DNA of 64,000 bases from Cryobacterium arcticum (GTDB lineage: Bacteria > Actinomycetota > Actinomycetes > Actinomycetales > Microbacteriaceae), in assembly GCF_003185895.1 (NCBI RefSeq), contig NZ_QHLY01000012.1, positions 1,988,917-2,052,916 on the forward strand, written 5' to 3'. Position 1 is the stretch's first letter. Each line of letters starts with the position of its first letter. Made by a program: the position numbers and the translations under genes. This document shows positions 46,896 through 54,630 of this stretch, one piece after another. The notes under the pieces were generated by a model, which had not been told where the DNA came from, did not search any database, and was given only the letters and a program-made list of their open reading frames with translations.

Positions 46896-46939
46896 ACGCG
46901 TCGCCGGATGAGCCATCACCAGGTCGCCCGGCGACGCGT
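46896..46939 (+). terminator. carD terminator hairpin
   Basis: Perfect 12-bp arms ACGCGTCGCCGG and CCGGCGACGCGT enclose a 20-nt loop, followed by TTCGTTGT, 14 nt after the carD stop. The ATG at 46908 of the next gene is the first base of the loop, which argues for either termination plus a later start or for regulated read-through. Confidence 0.75.
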
Positions 46940-47783
46940 TTCGTTGTCCGGGCGACGTTTCCCGGCCGCGCGACTGCTCGCATCCGCCGTTCTGTTGAGC
47001 CTGGCCGCAGCCGGCTGCGCCGCCGGGGCGCCCACAGACACCTCCGCGGATTCGTCCGCGCTCACCCTGCCGCCGGTGGGTGGCGGACTGGACTACCAAC
47101 TCGGCGGTGCCTACGACCCGCCGGCCGGGGTCGACATGGTCGCCCGGGACAGCACCGAGGCTCCCGCCGATGGGGTGTATTCGATCTGCTACCTCAACGG
47201 CTTCCAGACCCAACCGGCTGACACCGAGCGGCTGCTCGCCGACTCCCCCGAGCTGATTCTCACGGCCCGCGGCACGCCGGTTCGTGACGAGAACTGGCCG
47301 GACGAGTTGCTCTTCGACACGAGCACGGCCGATAATCGGGCCGGCATCGCCGCCCTGCTCCTGCCGCAGATCACCGGCTGCGCCGCCGATGGCTTCAACG
47401 CGGTGGAGATCGACAACCTCGACTCGTACACCCGCTCGGCCGGCCTGCTCACGGCCGAGGACAATGTGGCCCTCGCCACCCTGCTGGTCGACGGCGCGCA
47501 CACGGCGGGCCTCGCGATCGGGCAGAAGAACGCCGCCGACCTGGCCGCGGCGCTGGCAGGCACGTTCGACTTCGCCGTGGCCGAGGAGTGCGACCGGTGG
47601 GAAGAATGCGGGCTGTACACCGCGGCCTACGGCGACCAGGTGCTGGCGATCGAATACGCCGACGACCTGCGGGACGACTTTGCCGCGGCCTGCGCGGTGC
47701 CGGATCGTCCGCTGTCGATGATTCTGCGCGACCGGGACCTCGTGACTCCGGACTCGGCGGAGTACGTCTACGAGCGCTGCTGA
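46908..47783 (+). CDS. GH114-like (endo-polygalactosaminidase-type) lipoprotein
   Basis: Up to 291 residues, with a lipoprotein signal (LLASAVLLSLAAAG-C). The domain resembles the GH114/TM1410 TIM barrel: VYSICYLNGFQTQPADTERL, DNRAGIAALLLPQITGCAADGFNAVEIDNLDSY (Asp/Asn cluster at the expected active site), AGLAIGQKNAADLAAAL and FDFAVAEECDRW. Such enzymes cleave galactosamine-rich polysaccharides outside the cell. The ATG at 46908 lies in the loop of the carD terminator and lacks a ribosome binding site. TTG at 46944 is an alternative that keeps the whole signal peptide. Confidence 0.78.
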   Translation: MSHHQVARRRVSLSGRRFPAARLLASAVLLSLAAAGCAAGAPTDTSADSSALTLPPVGGGLDYQLGGAYDPPAGVDMVARDSTEAPADGVYSICYLNGFQTQPADTERLLADSPELILTARGTPVRDENWPDELLFDTSTADNRAGIAALLLPQITGCAADGFNAVEIDNLDSYTRSAGLLTAEDNVALATLLVDGAHTAGLAIGQKNAADLAAALAGTFDFAVAEECDRWEECGLYTAAYGDQVLAIEYADDLRDDFAAACAVPDRPLSMILRDRDLVTPDSAEYVYERC

Positions 47784-47869
47784 GGCGGCCGGACCAATCC
47801 GTCTGCACGAGGGTGGCGAACTAGTGCTGTGAGGCGATCCGGCCTCCGGTCAACCACCAGGAGCTCCCC

Positions 47870-48280
47870 ATGCGGTTCATTCCCACCAAGGTCCACGCCG
47901 TTCTCGACTACGTCGTCGCCATCGCCCTCATCCTCGCCCCCACCATCTTCATGTTCGAAGAGGTCGGCGGCGCGGCCGTGATCATCCCCCGCGTCCTCGG
48001 CGTCGGCCTCATTCTCTACAGCCTGCTGACCCGCTACGAACTGGGCCTGGTCAAGGTCATCGGCATGCCCGTGCACCTTGTCTTCGACGTGCTGGCCTCG
48101 GTCTTCCTGATCGCCTCGCCGTTCCTGTTCGGTTTCGCCGACGAGGCGCCGAACGCCTGGGTGCCGCACATCGCTGTCGGTGTCGCCGTGATCTTGGTCG
48201 TGCTCTGCTCCAAGAGCCAGCCCGGCGCCAGCGTCACCGGCAACCGCTCCGCCAAGGCGCACGCCGGCAGCGTCGCCTGA
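47870..48280 (+). CDS. Small four-helix membrane protein (SPW-repeat-like)
   Basis: The 136-residue product has four membrane helices. Its two halves look alike (HAVLDYVVAIALILAPTIFMFEE; HLVFDVLASVFLIASPFLFGFAD), each with the Asp, Ser/Ala and Pro spacing of SPW-type repeats. A short hydrophilic C-terminus follows (SKSQPGASVTGNRSAKAH). No catalytic residues are seen. The function of such proteins is unknown. It is convergent with the YidC-like gene, with a shared terminator between. Confidence 0.75.
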   Translation: MRFIPTKVHAVLDYVVAIALILAPTIFMFEEVGGAAVIIPRVLGVGLILYSLLTRYELGLVKVIGMPVHLVFDVLASVFLIASPFLFGFADEAPNAWVPHIAVGVAVILVVLCSKSQPGASVTGNRSAKAHAGSVA

Positions 48281-48303
48281 TCCTCGGCACCACGCTTCAC
48301 CAG

Positions 48304-48334
48304 ACGACCGCCCCGGTTCTCCCGGGGCGGTCGT
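48304..48334. terminator. Bidirectional terminator between convergent genes
   Basis: Perfect 13-bp arms ACGACCGCCCCGG and CCGGGGCGGTCGT enclose TTCTC. On the plus strand TCTC follows. It ends 2 nt before the stop of the YidC-like gene on the other strand, so for that gene it would form in the trailing RNA. Confidence 0.8.
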
Positions 48335-48336
48335 TC

Positions 48337-49134
48337 TCATCTCGCGGGGCGCATCAGCCGCCAGAGCAAGGCGCGCTCGGCGACGCTCCACACTGCGCTG
48401 ACGGTGAGGTAGACCGCGGCGGCCAGCGGCACGAAGGCCGCAAAGACCACGCTGATCAGCGGCAGCCAGCTGAGCACTCCGGTCATGGTGGCCTGCGCGG
48501 CCGGGGAGAGCGCGGCTGCGGCGGGTGGCGCCGCCTGCGCCGATGGTGCTGTCGCCGGCAGCCCGGTCGTTGCCGCGGTCTGGGCCAGCATCAGCTGCCG
48601 GCTGAGCAGTTGCGCCACCAGCAAAACGGCGAGGAGGCCGACTCCGACCAGCAGCACCGGCACGGTCGGCCCGGCGCCCCAGCCGGCCAGGATGCTGGTG
48701 CCCAGTGGGCTGCCGAGCACCCCGCCGGCCAGCAATGCATTGTCGTGGCCGTTGATCGTCGGGAGCACAAACAGGCCGTACACGATCGAGAGAACGGGCG
48801 CCTGGATGAGCAGCGGCAGGCATCCGGCCAGCGGCGAGGCGTTCTCGGCCGCGTACAGCGCCGCCGTCTCGCGCTGCAGGCGTTCCGGGTTCTTGCCGTG
48901 CAGGCGGCGGAGCTCCGCCAGTCGTGGAGCGAGGCGTTGGCGCACCTGCTGGGCGCGGGCCTGCGAGACGCCCACCGGAATGAGAACGAGGCGCAGCGCC
49001 AGGGTGATCACCACGATCGCCAGGGCCGCCGCGTCGGCCGCGGCGACGGGCGTGAGGAACAGGGTGAGGTTGTGCAGAACGGCGTAGGCCGCGTCGAGCA
49101 CGGCCGCAATGGGGCCGAAGGCATAGAAATTCAT
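48337..49134 (-). CDS. YidC/Oxa1-family membrane insertase, second-type copy
   Basis: The 265-residue product has the YidC core of five helices with the conserved positive residue in the second segment (LALRLVLIPVGVSQARAQQ), the cytoplasmic coiled coil (RLAPRLAELRRLHGKNPERLQRETAALYAAENASPLAGCLPLLIQAPVL) and PLLSW-like helix 4. An Ala/Pro insert (ATAPSAQAAPPAAAAL) is unusual. It is shorter than the housekeeping YidC and not beside rnpA-rpmH, so it is probably an auxiliary insertase. The ATG at 49134 has GGGAG 7 bases upstream. Confidence 0.85.
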   Translation of the reverse strand: MNFYAFGPIAAVLDAAYAVLHNLTLFLTPVAAADAAALAIVVITLALRLVLIPVGVSQARAQQVRQRLAPRLAELRRLHGKNPERLQRETAALYAAENASPLAGCLPLLIQAPVLSIVYGLFVLPTINGHDNALLAGGVLGSPLGTSILAGWGAGPTVPVLLVGVGLLAVLLVAQLLSRQLMLAQTAATTGLPATAPSAQAAPPAAAALSPAAQATMTGVLSWLPLISVVFAAFVPLAAAVYLTVSAVWSVAERALLWRLMRPAR

Positions 49135-49225
49135 GGAGAGACTCCCGGTCGGAATACGGAAAAAGGAACCGTATGGTCGCGACAGGGCTGGCGGCACCCG
49201 GCGGGTGCGGCGCGAAAAGGGATCC

Positions 49226-49582
49226 CTAGGCGACCGGGAGGGCGCGCCCGGGCGCGCGGGGCTGGGGCTTGCCCGGGGCATCCGGAACGCTTTGCCCGAC
49301 CTGCGAGGCCAGCTCAGGGTAGGCCCGGGCCACCGGAGTGGGAGAGCCCGTGAGCACCATCACCAGGATGGCGAGCACCTGCTGGGCGGCACCCGTCACG
49401 GCGACGGCCGAGGCGCAGAGGGTGAACAGCGCGACGAGTGCGAGCACCTCGCCGAAACCGCGTCCGCTGATCGACGTCGCCCAGACCGATACGGCTCCGA
49501 GGGAGAGGGTGCCGAGCCCCAGCGCGACCGACAGTCGGGCGGTCGGCGACGCCGGAATAGCCAGCGGCAGTCGTGCGCGCAT
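49226..49582 (-). CDS. Small membrane protein (DUF6412-like) paired with YidC
   Basis: The 118-residue product has two membrane segments (ARLSVALGLGTLSLGAVSVWA; VLALVALFTLCASAVAVTGAAQQVLAILVMV) and a C-terminal tail SPTPVARAYPELASQVGQSVPDAPGKPQPRAPG. I associate this tail with DUF6412 proteins found next to YidC-like genes in actinobacteria, from memory only. GGGAGGAG lies 6 bases before the ATG at 49582. It is transcribed just upstream of the YidC-like gene, 91 bp apart, so a joint role in membrane protein insertion is plausible. Confidence 0.7.
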   Translation of the reverse strand: MRARLPLAIPASPTARLSVALGLGTLSLGAVSVWATSISGRGFGEVLALVALFTLCASAVAVTGAAQQVLAILVMVLTGSPTPVARAYPELASQVGQSVPDAPGKPQPRAPGRALPVA

Positions 49583-49668
49583 CCGAGTCTCCTCCCGTTC
49601 AGTCGATTCGGCCAGCATAGTCCGGCCCGCCTGAAGAGCTCAGCCAGACGTGCGCAGTCGAAAGAGAG

Positions 49669-50058
49669 TCAGAGCGCCCGGACCGAGTTGTTGCGCTTCT
49701 CATGGGTGAGTTCGGCCAAGCCGAGATGTTCGAGGAGCGGCGGCAGGTACATGCCGAACCGGCCCCGGTAGCCCTTGCGCAGGCCGTACCAGCCGCCCAC
49801 CGGGTTGCCCTCCGAGCGCCCCCAAGCCTCAACGGAACCGTCGGGGGCGGGCTTCTGCTCGTCGCTGGCGCCGAGGGGCACCCAATCACCCTGCTCGACC
49901 AGCCAGGCGTGCAGGTCCTCGATGGCGCTCGCCCGGTACTTCAGCGTGGTCGAACCGACCTGGCAGACGAGTTCGTCGCCCTCGCGGTACATCGTGTATT
50001 CGGAGGTGCCGGGGGCAGTACGAAGCTGCCAGGGGGTGGAGACGGTGCCGTCGCTCAT
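49669..50058 (-). CDS. Conserved hypothetical protein (possibly DUF6855)
   Basis: The 129-residue soluble protein reads like a conserved single domain: TAPGTSEYTMYREGDELVCQVGSTTLKYRASAIEDLHAWL, GDWVPLGASDEQKPAPDGSVEAWGRSEGNPVGGWYGLRKGYRGRFGMYLPPLLEHLGLAELTH. I recall this family in actinobacteria as DUF6855 but cannot verify it. No catalytic motif or signal peptide is seen. It is transcribed toward the DUF6412-like gene and divergent from ppk2. Confidence 0.65.
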   Translation of the reverse strand: MSDGTVSTPWQLRTAPGTSEYTMYREGDELVCQVGSTTLKYRASAIEDLHAWLVEQGDWVPLGASDEQKPAPDGSVEAWGRSEGNPVGGWYGLRKGYRGRFGMYLPPLLEHLGLAELTHEKRNNSVRAL

Positions 50059-50151
50059 GGGCTCAGCCTAGGCAGTCCGGCTCGTCACCGCCATGGGCGC
50101 GACCTGCCGGGTACGCTGAGCGCACACGAACCACCGGATTGGAGTGCGTTG

Positions 50152-51018
50152 ATGTCGAAGAAGACCCCCATTGCGACGCCGCGGATGAAGAAGTCACTCT
50201 ACGAAGACGAGTTGCGCCGGCTGCAGGCCGAACTCGTCACGATGCAGGAGTGGGTGCGGGAGTCCGGCGCCCGGATCGTGGTGATCTTCGAGGGCCGCGA
50301 CGCTGCCGGCAAGGGATCGGCGATCAAGCGGGTCACCGAGTACCTCAACCCGCGCATCGCCCGGGTGGTGGCCCTGCCCATCCCCACCGAACGCGAGCGC
50401 GGCCAGTGGTACTTCCAGCGCTACATCAAGAACCTGCCGACGGCGGGCGAGATCGTGCTCATGGACCGCTCCTGGTACAACCGGGCCGGCGTCGAAAAGG
50501 TGATGGGCTACTGCACCCCCGACGAATACCGGCGTTTTCTGCACCAGGCACCCCTGTTCGAACGGATGCTGGTCGAAGACGGCATCCTGCTGATCAAGTA
50601 CTGGTTCTCGGTGTCCGACACCGAGCAGGAAGCGCGCTTCAGGTCACGGCAGCAGGATCCGATGCGACGCTGGAAGCTCTCGGAGACCGACGTGTTGTCG
50701 ATCACGAAATGGGTGGACTATTCCAAGGCCAAAGACGAGATGTTCGTGCACACCGACATCGCCGAGGCGCCGTGGTGGGTGGTAGAGAGCGAGGACAAAC
50801 GCGCCGCGCGGCTCAACATGATCAACCACTTCCTCTCGCTCGTGCCCTACGAGCACATGGAGCCGCCCGTGGTGCATATCCCGCACCGGCCGCCGGCCTC
50901 CGACTACGAGCGTCCTCCGCGCGAACTCAACCGGCCCGTGCCCGACCATGCGGCGCGCATCACCGAACTCGCCGCGGCGAAAAGCGTCGGGAAGGCCAAG
51001 GGCAAAGGTAAGGCTTGA
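50152..51018 (+). CDS. ppk2: Polyphosphate kinase 2
   Basis: The 288-residue product has the PPK2 P-loop kinase fold: Walker A FEGRDAAGKGSAIKR (residues 46-60), polyphosphate-binding basic residues (PIPTERERGQWYFQRY), Walker B/lid MDRSWYNRAGVEKVMGYCT, and LIKYWFSVSDTEQEARFRSR. PPK2 transfers phosphate between polyphosphate and GDP or ADP, linking energy state and nucleotide pools. It is a one-domain enzyme of usual length. GGAG lies 7 bases before the ATG. The C-terminus is Lys-rich (KSVGKAKGKGKA). Confidence 0.95.
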   Translation: MSKKTPIATPRMKKSLYEDELRRLQAELVTMQEWVRESGARIVVIFEGRDAAGKGSAIKRVTEYLNPRIARVVALPIPTERERGQWYFQRYIKNLPTAGEIVLMDRSWYNRAGVEKVMGYCTPDEYRRFLHQAPLFERMLVEDGILLIKYWFSVSDTEQEARFRSRQQDPMRRWKLSETDVLSITKWVDYSKAKDEMFVHTDIAEAPWWVVESEDKRAARLNMINHFLSLVPYEHMEPPVVHIPHRPPASDYERPPRELNRPVPDHAARITELAAAKSVGKAKGKGKA

Positions 51019-51022
51019 GCGG

Positions 51023-51262
51023 CTACTGCGCCTGAACGGGCTGCGCGCCCAGCCGGGCCGCCGTGCGCAGCCGGTTCTTGGCGCCGTGTTCGATGAGCAC
51101 GGGAATGTAGTCCCGAAGCGGTTTGTCGTCGAGCAGATGGCGTTCTTCCGAAACCACATGCTCGATCACGGAGCGGGGTCGGTCGGGAAACTTTTCGGCC
51201 AGCCTGTCGATGACATGGCCGACAGCCTGGTCTTCATGGTCTTGACGTTCTGCAGTGTCCAC
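51023..51262 (-). CDS. Small three-helix-bundle protein
   Basis: The 79-residue product (from GTG at 51262) is all-helical: HEDQAVGHVIDRLAEKFPDRPRSVIEHVVSEERHLLDDKPLRDYIPVLIEHGAKNRLRTAARL. This matches the small actinobacterial family I know as a three-helix-bundle dimerisation domain (signature RDYIPVLxE). The upstream extension to an ATG at 51331 is less likely. It is convergent with ppk2, 4 bp apart. The role is unknown. Confidence 0.65.
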   Translation of the reverse strand: MDTAERQDHEDQAVGHVIDRLAEKFPDRPRSVIEHVVSEERHLLDDKPLRDYIPVLIEHGAKNRLRTAARLGAQPVQAQ

Positions 51263-51350
51263 GACTTCAGTCTGCGTCCGGCCGGGCGGATGGTCAACTC
51301 TGAGGGCCCGCCGTGCCGGCCTGACCTGCACGGACGTGCACGGGGAACAC

Positions 51351-51953
51351 TTAGGACTCAGTGCGGGGCGCGGCGCCGAGCATGAGTTCGAGAGCGGCGT
51401 CGAAGACCCCGCTCATATCGAGGGTCTGGTCGTGCAGCCACTGCAGTTGCAGGCCGTCGCTGAGCGCGGTCGCGGCCCGGGCCACCACCATCGGGTCGAT
51501 GTCGGCGCGCACCGAGCCTTCCCTCTGCCGCGCGCGCACGCTGTCGGCCAGGGTCTCGACGATCAGGGCGTACCGCTCCCGCACGTAGCCGTGGGCCGGA
51601 TGCTCGGGCGCCTCGGCTTCGACCACCAGCCGGGAGTAGAGCTGCACCAGTCCGGGCACGGTGCCGTTGTGCTCGATGATGCGGCTGAGCGTGCCCAGCT
51701 GGTCGGGCTCGAGGCCGTCGACCCTGGCCCGGTCGTGGGCGTCGCGTTCGCTCACCACCTCGGCCATGAGTTCCTCGCGGGAGTCGAAATAGTGCAGTAC
51801 GCCGGCCTTGGTGAGGCCGACCGCATCCGCGATCTCCTGCAGCGAGGAGTTGCGATACCCGTGCTTCGCCACCACGGCGAGCGCCGCGTCGAGGATCGCC
51901 CTGCGCTTGGCTTCGCCCTTGGCGTACCGGCGTGCCGGGGCATCGATGCTCAT
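51351..51953 (-). CDS. TetR-family repressor of the GH3 glucosidase gene
   Basis: The 200-residue product has a TetR DNA-binding domain (KGEAKRRAILDAALAVVAKHGYRNSSLQEIADAVGLTKAGVLHYFDSREELMAEVV) with recognition helix LTKAGVLHYF, and a C-terminal helical ligand pocket (LVQLYSRLVVEAEAPEHPAH; ATALSDGLQLQWL). It is divergent from the GH3 gene with a palindrome in the 114-bp gap, so it probably represses that gene and itself. The inducer may be a beta-glucoside or its aglycone, which is inferred. Confidence 0.92.
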   Translation of the reverse strand: MSIDAPARRYAKGEAKRRAILDAALAVVAKHGYRNSSLQEIADAVGLTKAGVLHYFDSREELMAEVVSERDAHDRARVDGLEPDQLGTLSRIIEHNGTVPGLVQLYSRLVVEAEAPEHPAHGYVRERYALIVETLADSVRARQREGSVRADIDPMVVARAATALSDGLQLQWLHDQTLDMSGVFDAALELMLGAAPRTES

Positions 51954-51985
51954 GTCGCCACCCTACCTTTGAGAGTCATCCGAGA

Positions 51986-52006
51986 AAACCTACCATGGGT
52001 AGGTTT
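51986..52006. promoter_or_regulatory. Palindromic operator between TetR and GH3 genes
   Basis: Perfect 9-bp arms AAACCTACC and GGTAGGTTT are separated by ATG. The site lies 33 nt upstream of the TetR start and 62 nt upstream of the GH3 start. A half-site-like CCTACC lies at 51962-51967. Its 3-nt spacer matches the 42169 operator, although the arms differ. Confidence 0.8.
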
Positions 52007-52067
52007 CGCTGTTAGGCTGGCCCCGCTAGCCCATCATCCGTTTGTCTCACGAAGGACCGACACACCC

Positions 52068-54533
52068 ATGCCTTTCACCGACGCAGCCGACACCGCTCGC
52101 CTCACCGCCCTGATCGACCAGCTCAGCCTGGAGGAGAAGGTGCAGCTGCTCACCGGTCGCGACTTCTGGACCACCTGGCCGATCGAGAAGATCGGGCTGC
52201 GTCGCATGCTCGTCTCCGACGGGCCCAGCGGGGTGCGCGGCGAGGTCTGGGACGAGCGTTCACCTTCGCTCAACCTGCCCTCCGGCACGGCCCTGTCCTC
52301 CACCTGGGATGGCGAGATGGCCGCCAGGTACGGCGCGATGTCGGCCGTTGAGGCCCGGCGCAAGAGCGTGGACGTAGTGCTCGGCCCGACCATCAACCTG
52401 CATCGCTCGCCGCTCGGCGGACGGCACTTCGAGGCCTTCAGCGAAGACCCGCACCTCACCGCCGAGCTGGCCGCGGCCTATGTGCAGGGCGTGCAGGACA
52501 ATGGGGTCGGCGCCACTCCCAAGCACTACATCGCCAACGACTATGAGACGGAACGCTTCACCGCGAGCACGGAGGTGAGCGACCGCGCCCTGCGCGAGCT
52601 CTACCTGCTCGCGTTCGAAAAGGCCGTCACGGAGTCACACGCCTGGCTCGTGATGAGCTCCTACAACTCCATCAACGGCGTCACCGCCACCGAGAACGAC
52701 CTGCTGGAGACCCCGCTCAACTCCGAGTGGGGCTTCGACGGCGTCGTGGTGAGCGACTGGACCGGCGTGCGCAGCACGAACGCCGCGACGGCCTCGCAGG
52801 ACCTCGAGATGCCCGGCCCAGACGGGTTCTGGGGCGCCAAGCTCGTGGCCGCCGTGCAGGCCGGCGAGGTCGCTGTCGCCGACATCGACCGCAAGGTGCT
52901 GCGCATCCTGCGCCTGGCCGCCCGGGTGGGCGCGCTGGCGGGGTTCGATGCCGTGCAGCCCGCGCCCGTGACCGTCGAAGACGGCATCAGCTTCGCCCGC
53001 GAGGCCTCGGCCGCCGGCAGCGTGCTGCTCCGAAACGTCGACCAGACCCTGCCGCTGGCAGCGGATGCACTCGGCACCGTCGCCGTGATCGGCCACAACG
53101 CGCTGCATGCCCGCACCCAGGGCGGCGGCAGTGCCACCGTGCTGCCCGAGAAGATCGTCACCCCGCTGGAGGGCATTCGCGCGGCCCTACCGCACGCCTC
53201 GGTGTCCTACTCGGTGGGTGCCGTGGTGCAGAAGGGCATCGCCGAGCTGCCTCTGAGCGACATCGTCAACCCGTCGACCGGCACAGCCGGCATGCTGGTG
53301 CGCTTCCTCGACGCGGAGGGCGTCGAGCTCTTCCGCGAGGACCGTCTCGCGACTGCGCTCACCTACTTCGGCGGTGACGCGCCGATCGAAAGCGCGCACC
53401 TCATCGAGCTGTCGATGACCTGGACCCCGACCGAATCCGGCACCGTGCCGTTCGGGTTCGCCGGCGTCGGAATCGGCCGCATCCTGGTGGGCGGCGTGGT
53501 CGTTCACGAGGGCGAGGGCCTCTCGATCGGCGGAGATCTCGGCGCCAACCTGATGTCGCCACCGTCGGTGGTCACCGCCATCGAGGCCGTGGCCGGCGAA
53601 CCGCTCGAGCTCGCGGTGGCCTTCGACCTGGACTCCCGCGACAAGGCCATGGCCGGGGTCTTCGGCATCACCGTCGGCCTCGAAGCCGACGACTCCAACC
53701 CGGAGGGCTTGCTCGCCGAGGCCGTCGCGGCCGCTTGCGCCGCGGACGTCGCGATCGTCGTGGTGGGAACGAACGCCCAGGTGGAGTCCGAGGGCTTCGA
53801 CCGCAGCGACCTCGACCTGCCGGGCCGTCAGGACGAGCTGGTGCGTGCCGTGGTCGCCGCCAACCCGCGCACCATCGTGATCGTCAACTCCGGTTCACCC
53901 GTTCTGTTGCCGTGGCGGGACGAGGTGCAGGCCATTCTGCTCAGCTACTTCGGCGGGCAGGAATACGGCAACGCCCTGGCCGACATGCTCTTCGGCCAGG
54001 CCGAGCCCGGTGGCCGCCTGCCCACCACCTGGCCGAAGGAACTGACCGATGTGCCGGTTCTCGACGTCACCCCGAAGGACGGCGTGCTGCGCTACGACGA
54101 GGGCATCCACATCGGCTACCGGGCCTGGCTCAAGGCCGGCACCGAGCCGGCCTTCGAGTTCGGACACGGCCTCGGCTACACCGGGTGGGAGCTGGCCGAC
54201 CTCACGGTCTCGCCGAACGTCTCGGCCGAGACCGACGGATGGTTGAGCCTGACGGTGACCAACAGCGGCGACCGCGCCGGCAAGCAGGTGGTGCAGGTCT
54301 ACCTGAGCCGCACCGACAGCACGATCGACCGCCCGGTGCGCTGGTTGGCCGGCTTCGCCGCTGTTCAGCTGGATGCCGGCGCCTCCGCGCTGGTCGAACT
54401 GGCCCTGCCCGCCCGGGCGTTCGCGAACTGGGACGAGGGCTGGCAGTACGAGGCCGGAACCTTCGCAGTACACGTAGGCACCTCGGTCACCGACACCCCG
54501 CTCAACGCCACGATCGACCTGCTCGCCCCCTAG
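52068..54533 (+). CDS. GH3 beta-glucosidase with PA14 insert
   Basis: The 821-residue product has the GH3 N-terminal barrel (LSLEEKVQLLTGRDFWTT; VSDGPSGVRG; GRHFEAFSEDPHLTAELAAAYVQGVQ; TPKHYIANDYE) with the catalytic nucleophile in VVSDWTG (D230). It also has the alpha/beta sandwich domain, a beta-rich insert of PA14 type (about residues 400-530) and a C-terminal fibronectin-III-like domain (VTNSGDRAGKQVVQVYL). No signal peptide is present, so it acts in the cytoplasm on imported beta-glucosides. AAGGA lies 11 bases upstream of the ATG. Control is probably by the divergent TetR. Confidence 0.94.
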   Translation: MPFTDAADTARLTALIDQLSLEEKVQLLTGRDFWTTWPIEKIGLRRMLVSDGPSGVRGEVWDERSPSLNLPSGTALSSTWDGEMAARYGAMSAVEARRKSVDVVLGPTINLHRSPLGGRHFEAFSEDPHLTAELAAAYVQGVQDNGVGATPKHYIANDYETERFTASTEVSDRALRELYLLAFEKAVTESHAWLVMSSYNSINGVTATENDLLETPLNSEWGFDGVVVSDWTGVRSTNAATASQDLEMPGPDGFWGAKLVAAVQAGEVAVADIDRKVLRILRLAARVGALAGFDAVQPAPVTVEDGISFAREASAAGSVLLRNVDQTLPLAADALGTVAVIGHNALHARTQGGGSATVLPEKIVTPLEGIRAALPHASVSYSVGAVVQKGIAELPLSDIVNPSTGTAGMLVRFLDAEGVELFREDRLATALTYFGGDAPIESAHLIELSMTWTPTESGTVPFGFAGVGIGRILVGGVVVHEGEGLSIGGDLGANLMSPPSVVTAIEAVAGEPLELAVAFDLDSRDKAMAGVFGITVGLEADDSNPEGLLAEAVAAACAADVAIVVVGTNAQVESEGFDRSDLDLPGRQDELVRAVVAANPRTIVIVNSGSPVLLPWRDEVQAILLSYFGGQEYGNALADMLFGQAEPGGRLPTTWPKELTDVPVLDVTPKDGVLRYDEGIHIGYRAWLKAGTEPAFEFGHGLGYTGWELADLTVSPNVSAETDGWLSLTVTNSGDRAGKQVVQVYLSRTDSTIDRPVRWLAGFAAVQLDAGASALVELALPARAFANWDEGWQYEAGTFAVHVGTSVTDTPLNATIDLLAP

Positions 54534-54544
54534 TAACCACGCCC

Positions 54545-54627
54545 CCGCTCTCGCGCCCGTGGCAACCCGCGAGAGCGGCCCTGTGGTCACCTCAACGCGC
54601 TGAGGTGACCATTTCACCGCTCTCGCG
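54545..54627. repeat. Compound hairpin element with three CCGCTCTCGCG copies
   Basis: CCGCTCTCGCG occurs directly at 54545-54555 and 54617-54627 and inverted at 54568-54578. Between the second and third copies lies a perfect 10-bp hairpin, GGTCACCTCA/TGAGGTGACC (54585-54610, 6-nt loop). It fills the 97-bp gap between two convergent genes, and alternative pairings can form. Probably a terminator, perhaps of repeat-element origin. Confidence 0.75.
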
Positions 54628-54630
54628 AGA

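Noticed and set aside
51263..52067. Plus-strand N-terminal extension of the GH3 protein
   Set aside because: It runs through the TetR gene and operator in an unrelated frame; GH3 homology begins right after ATG 52068.
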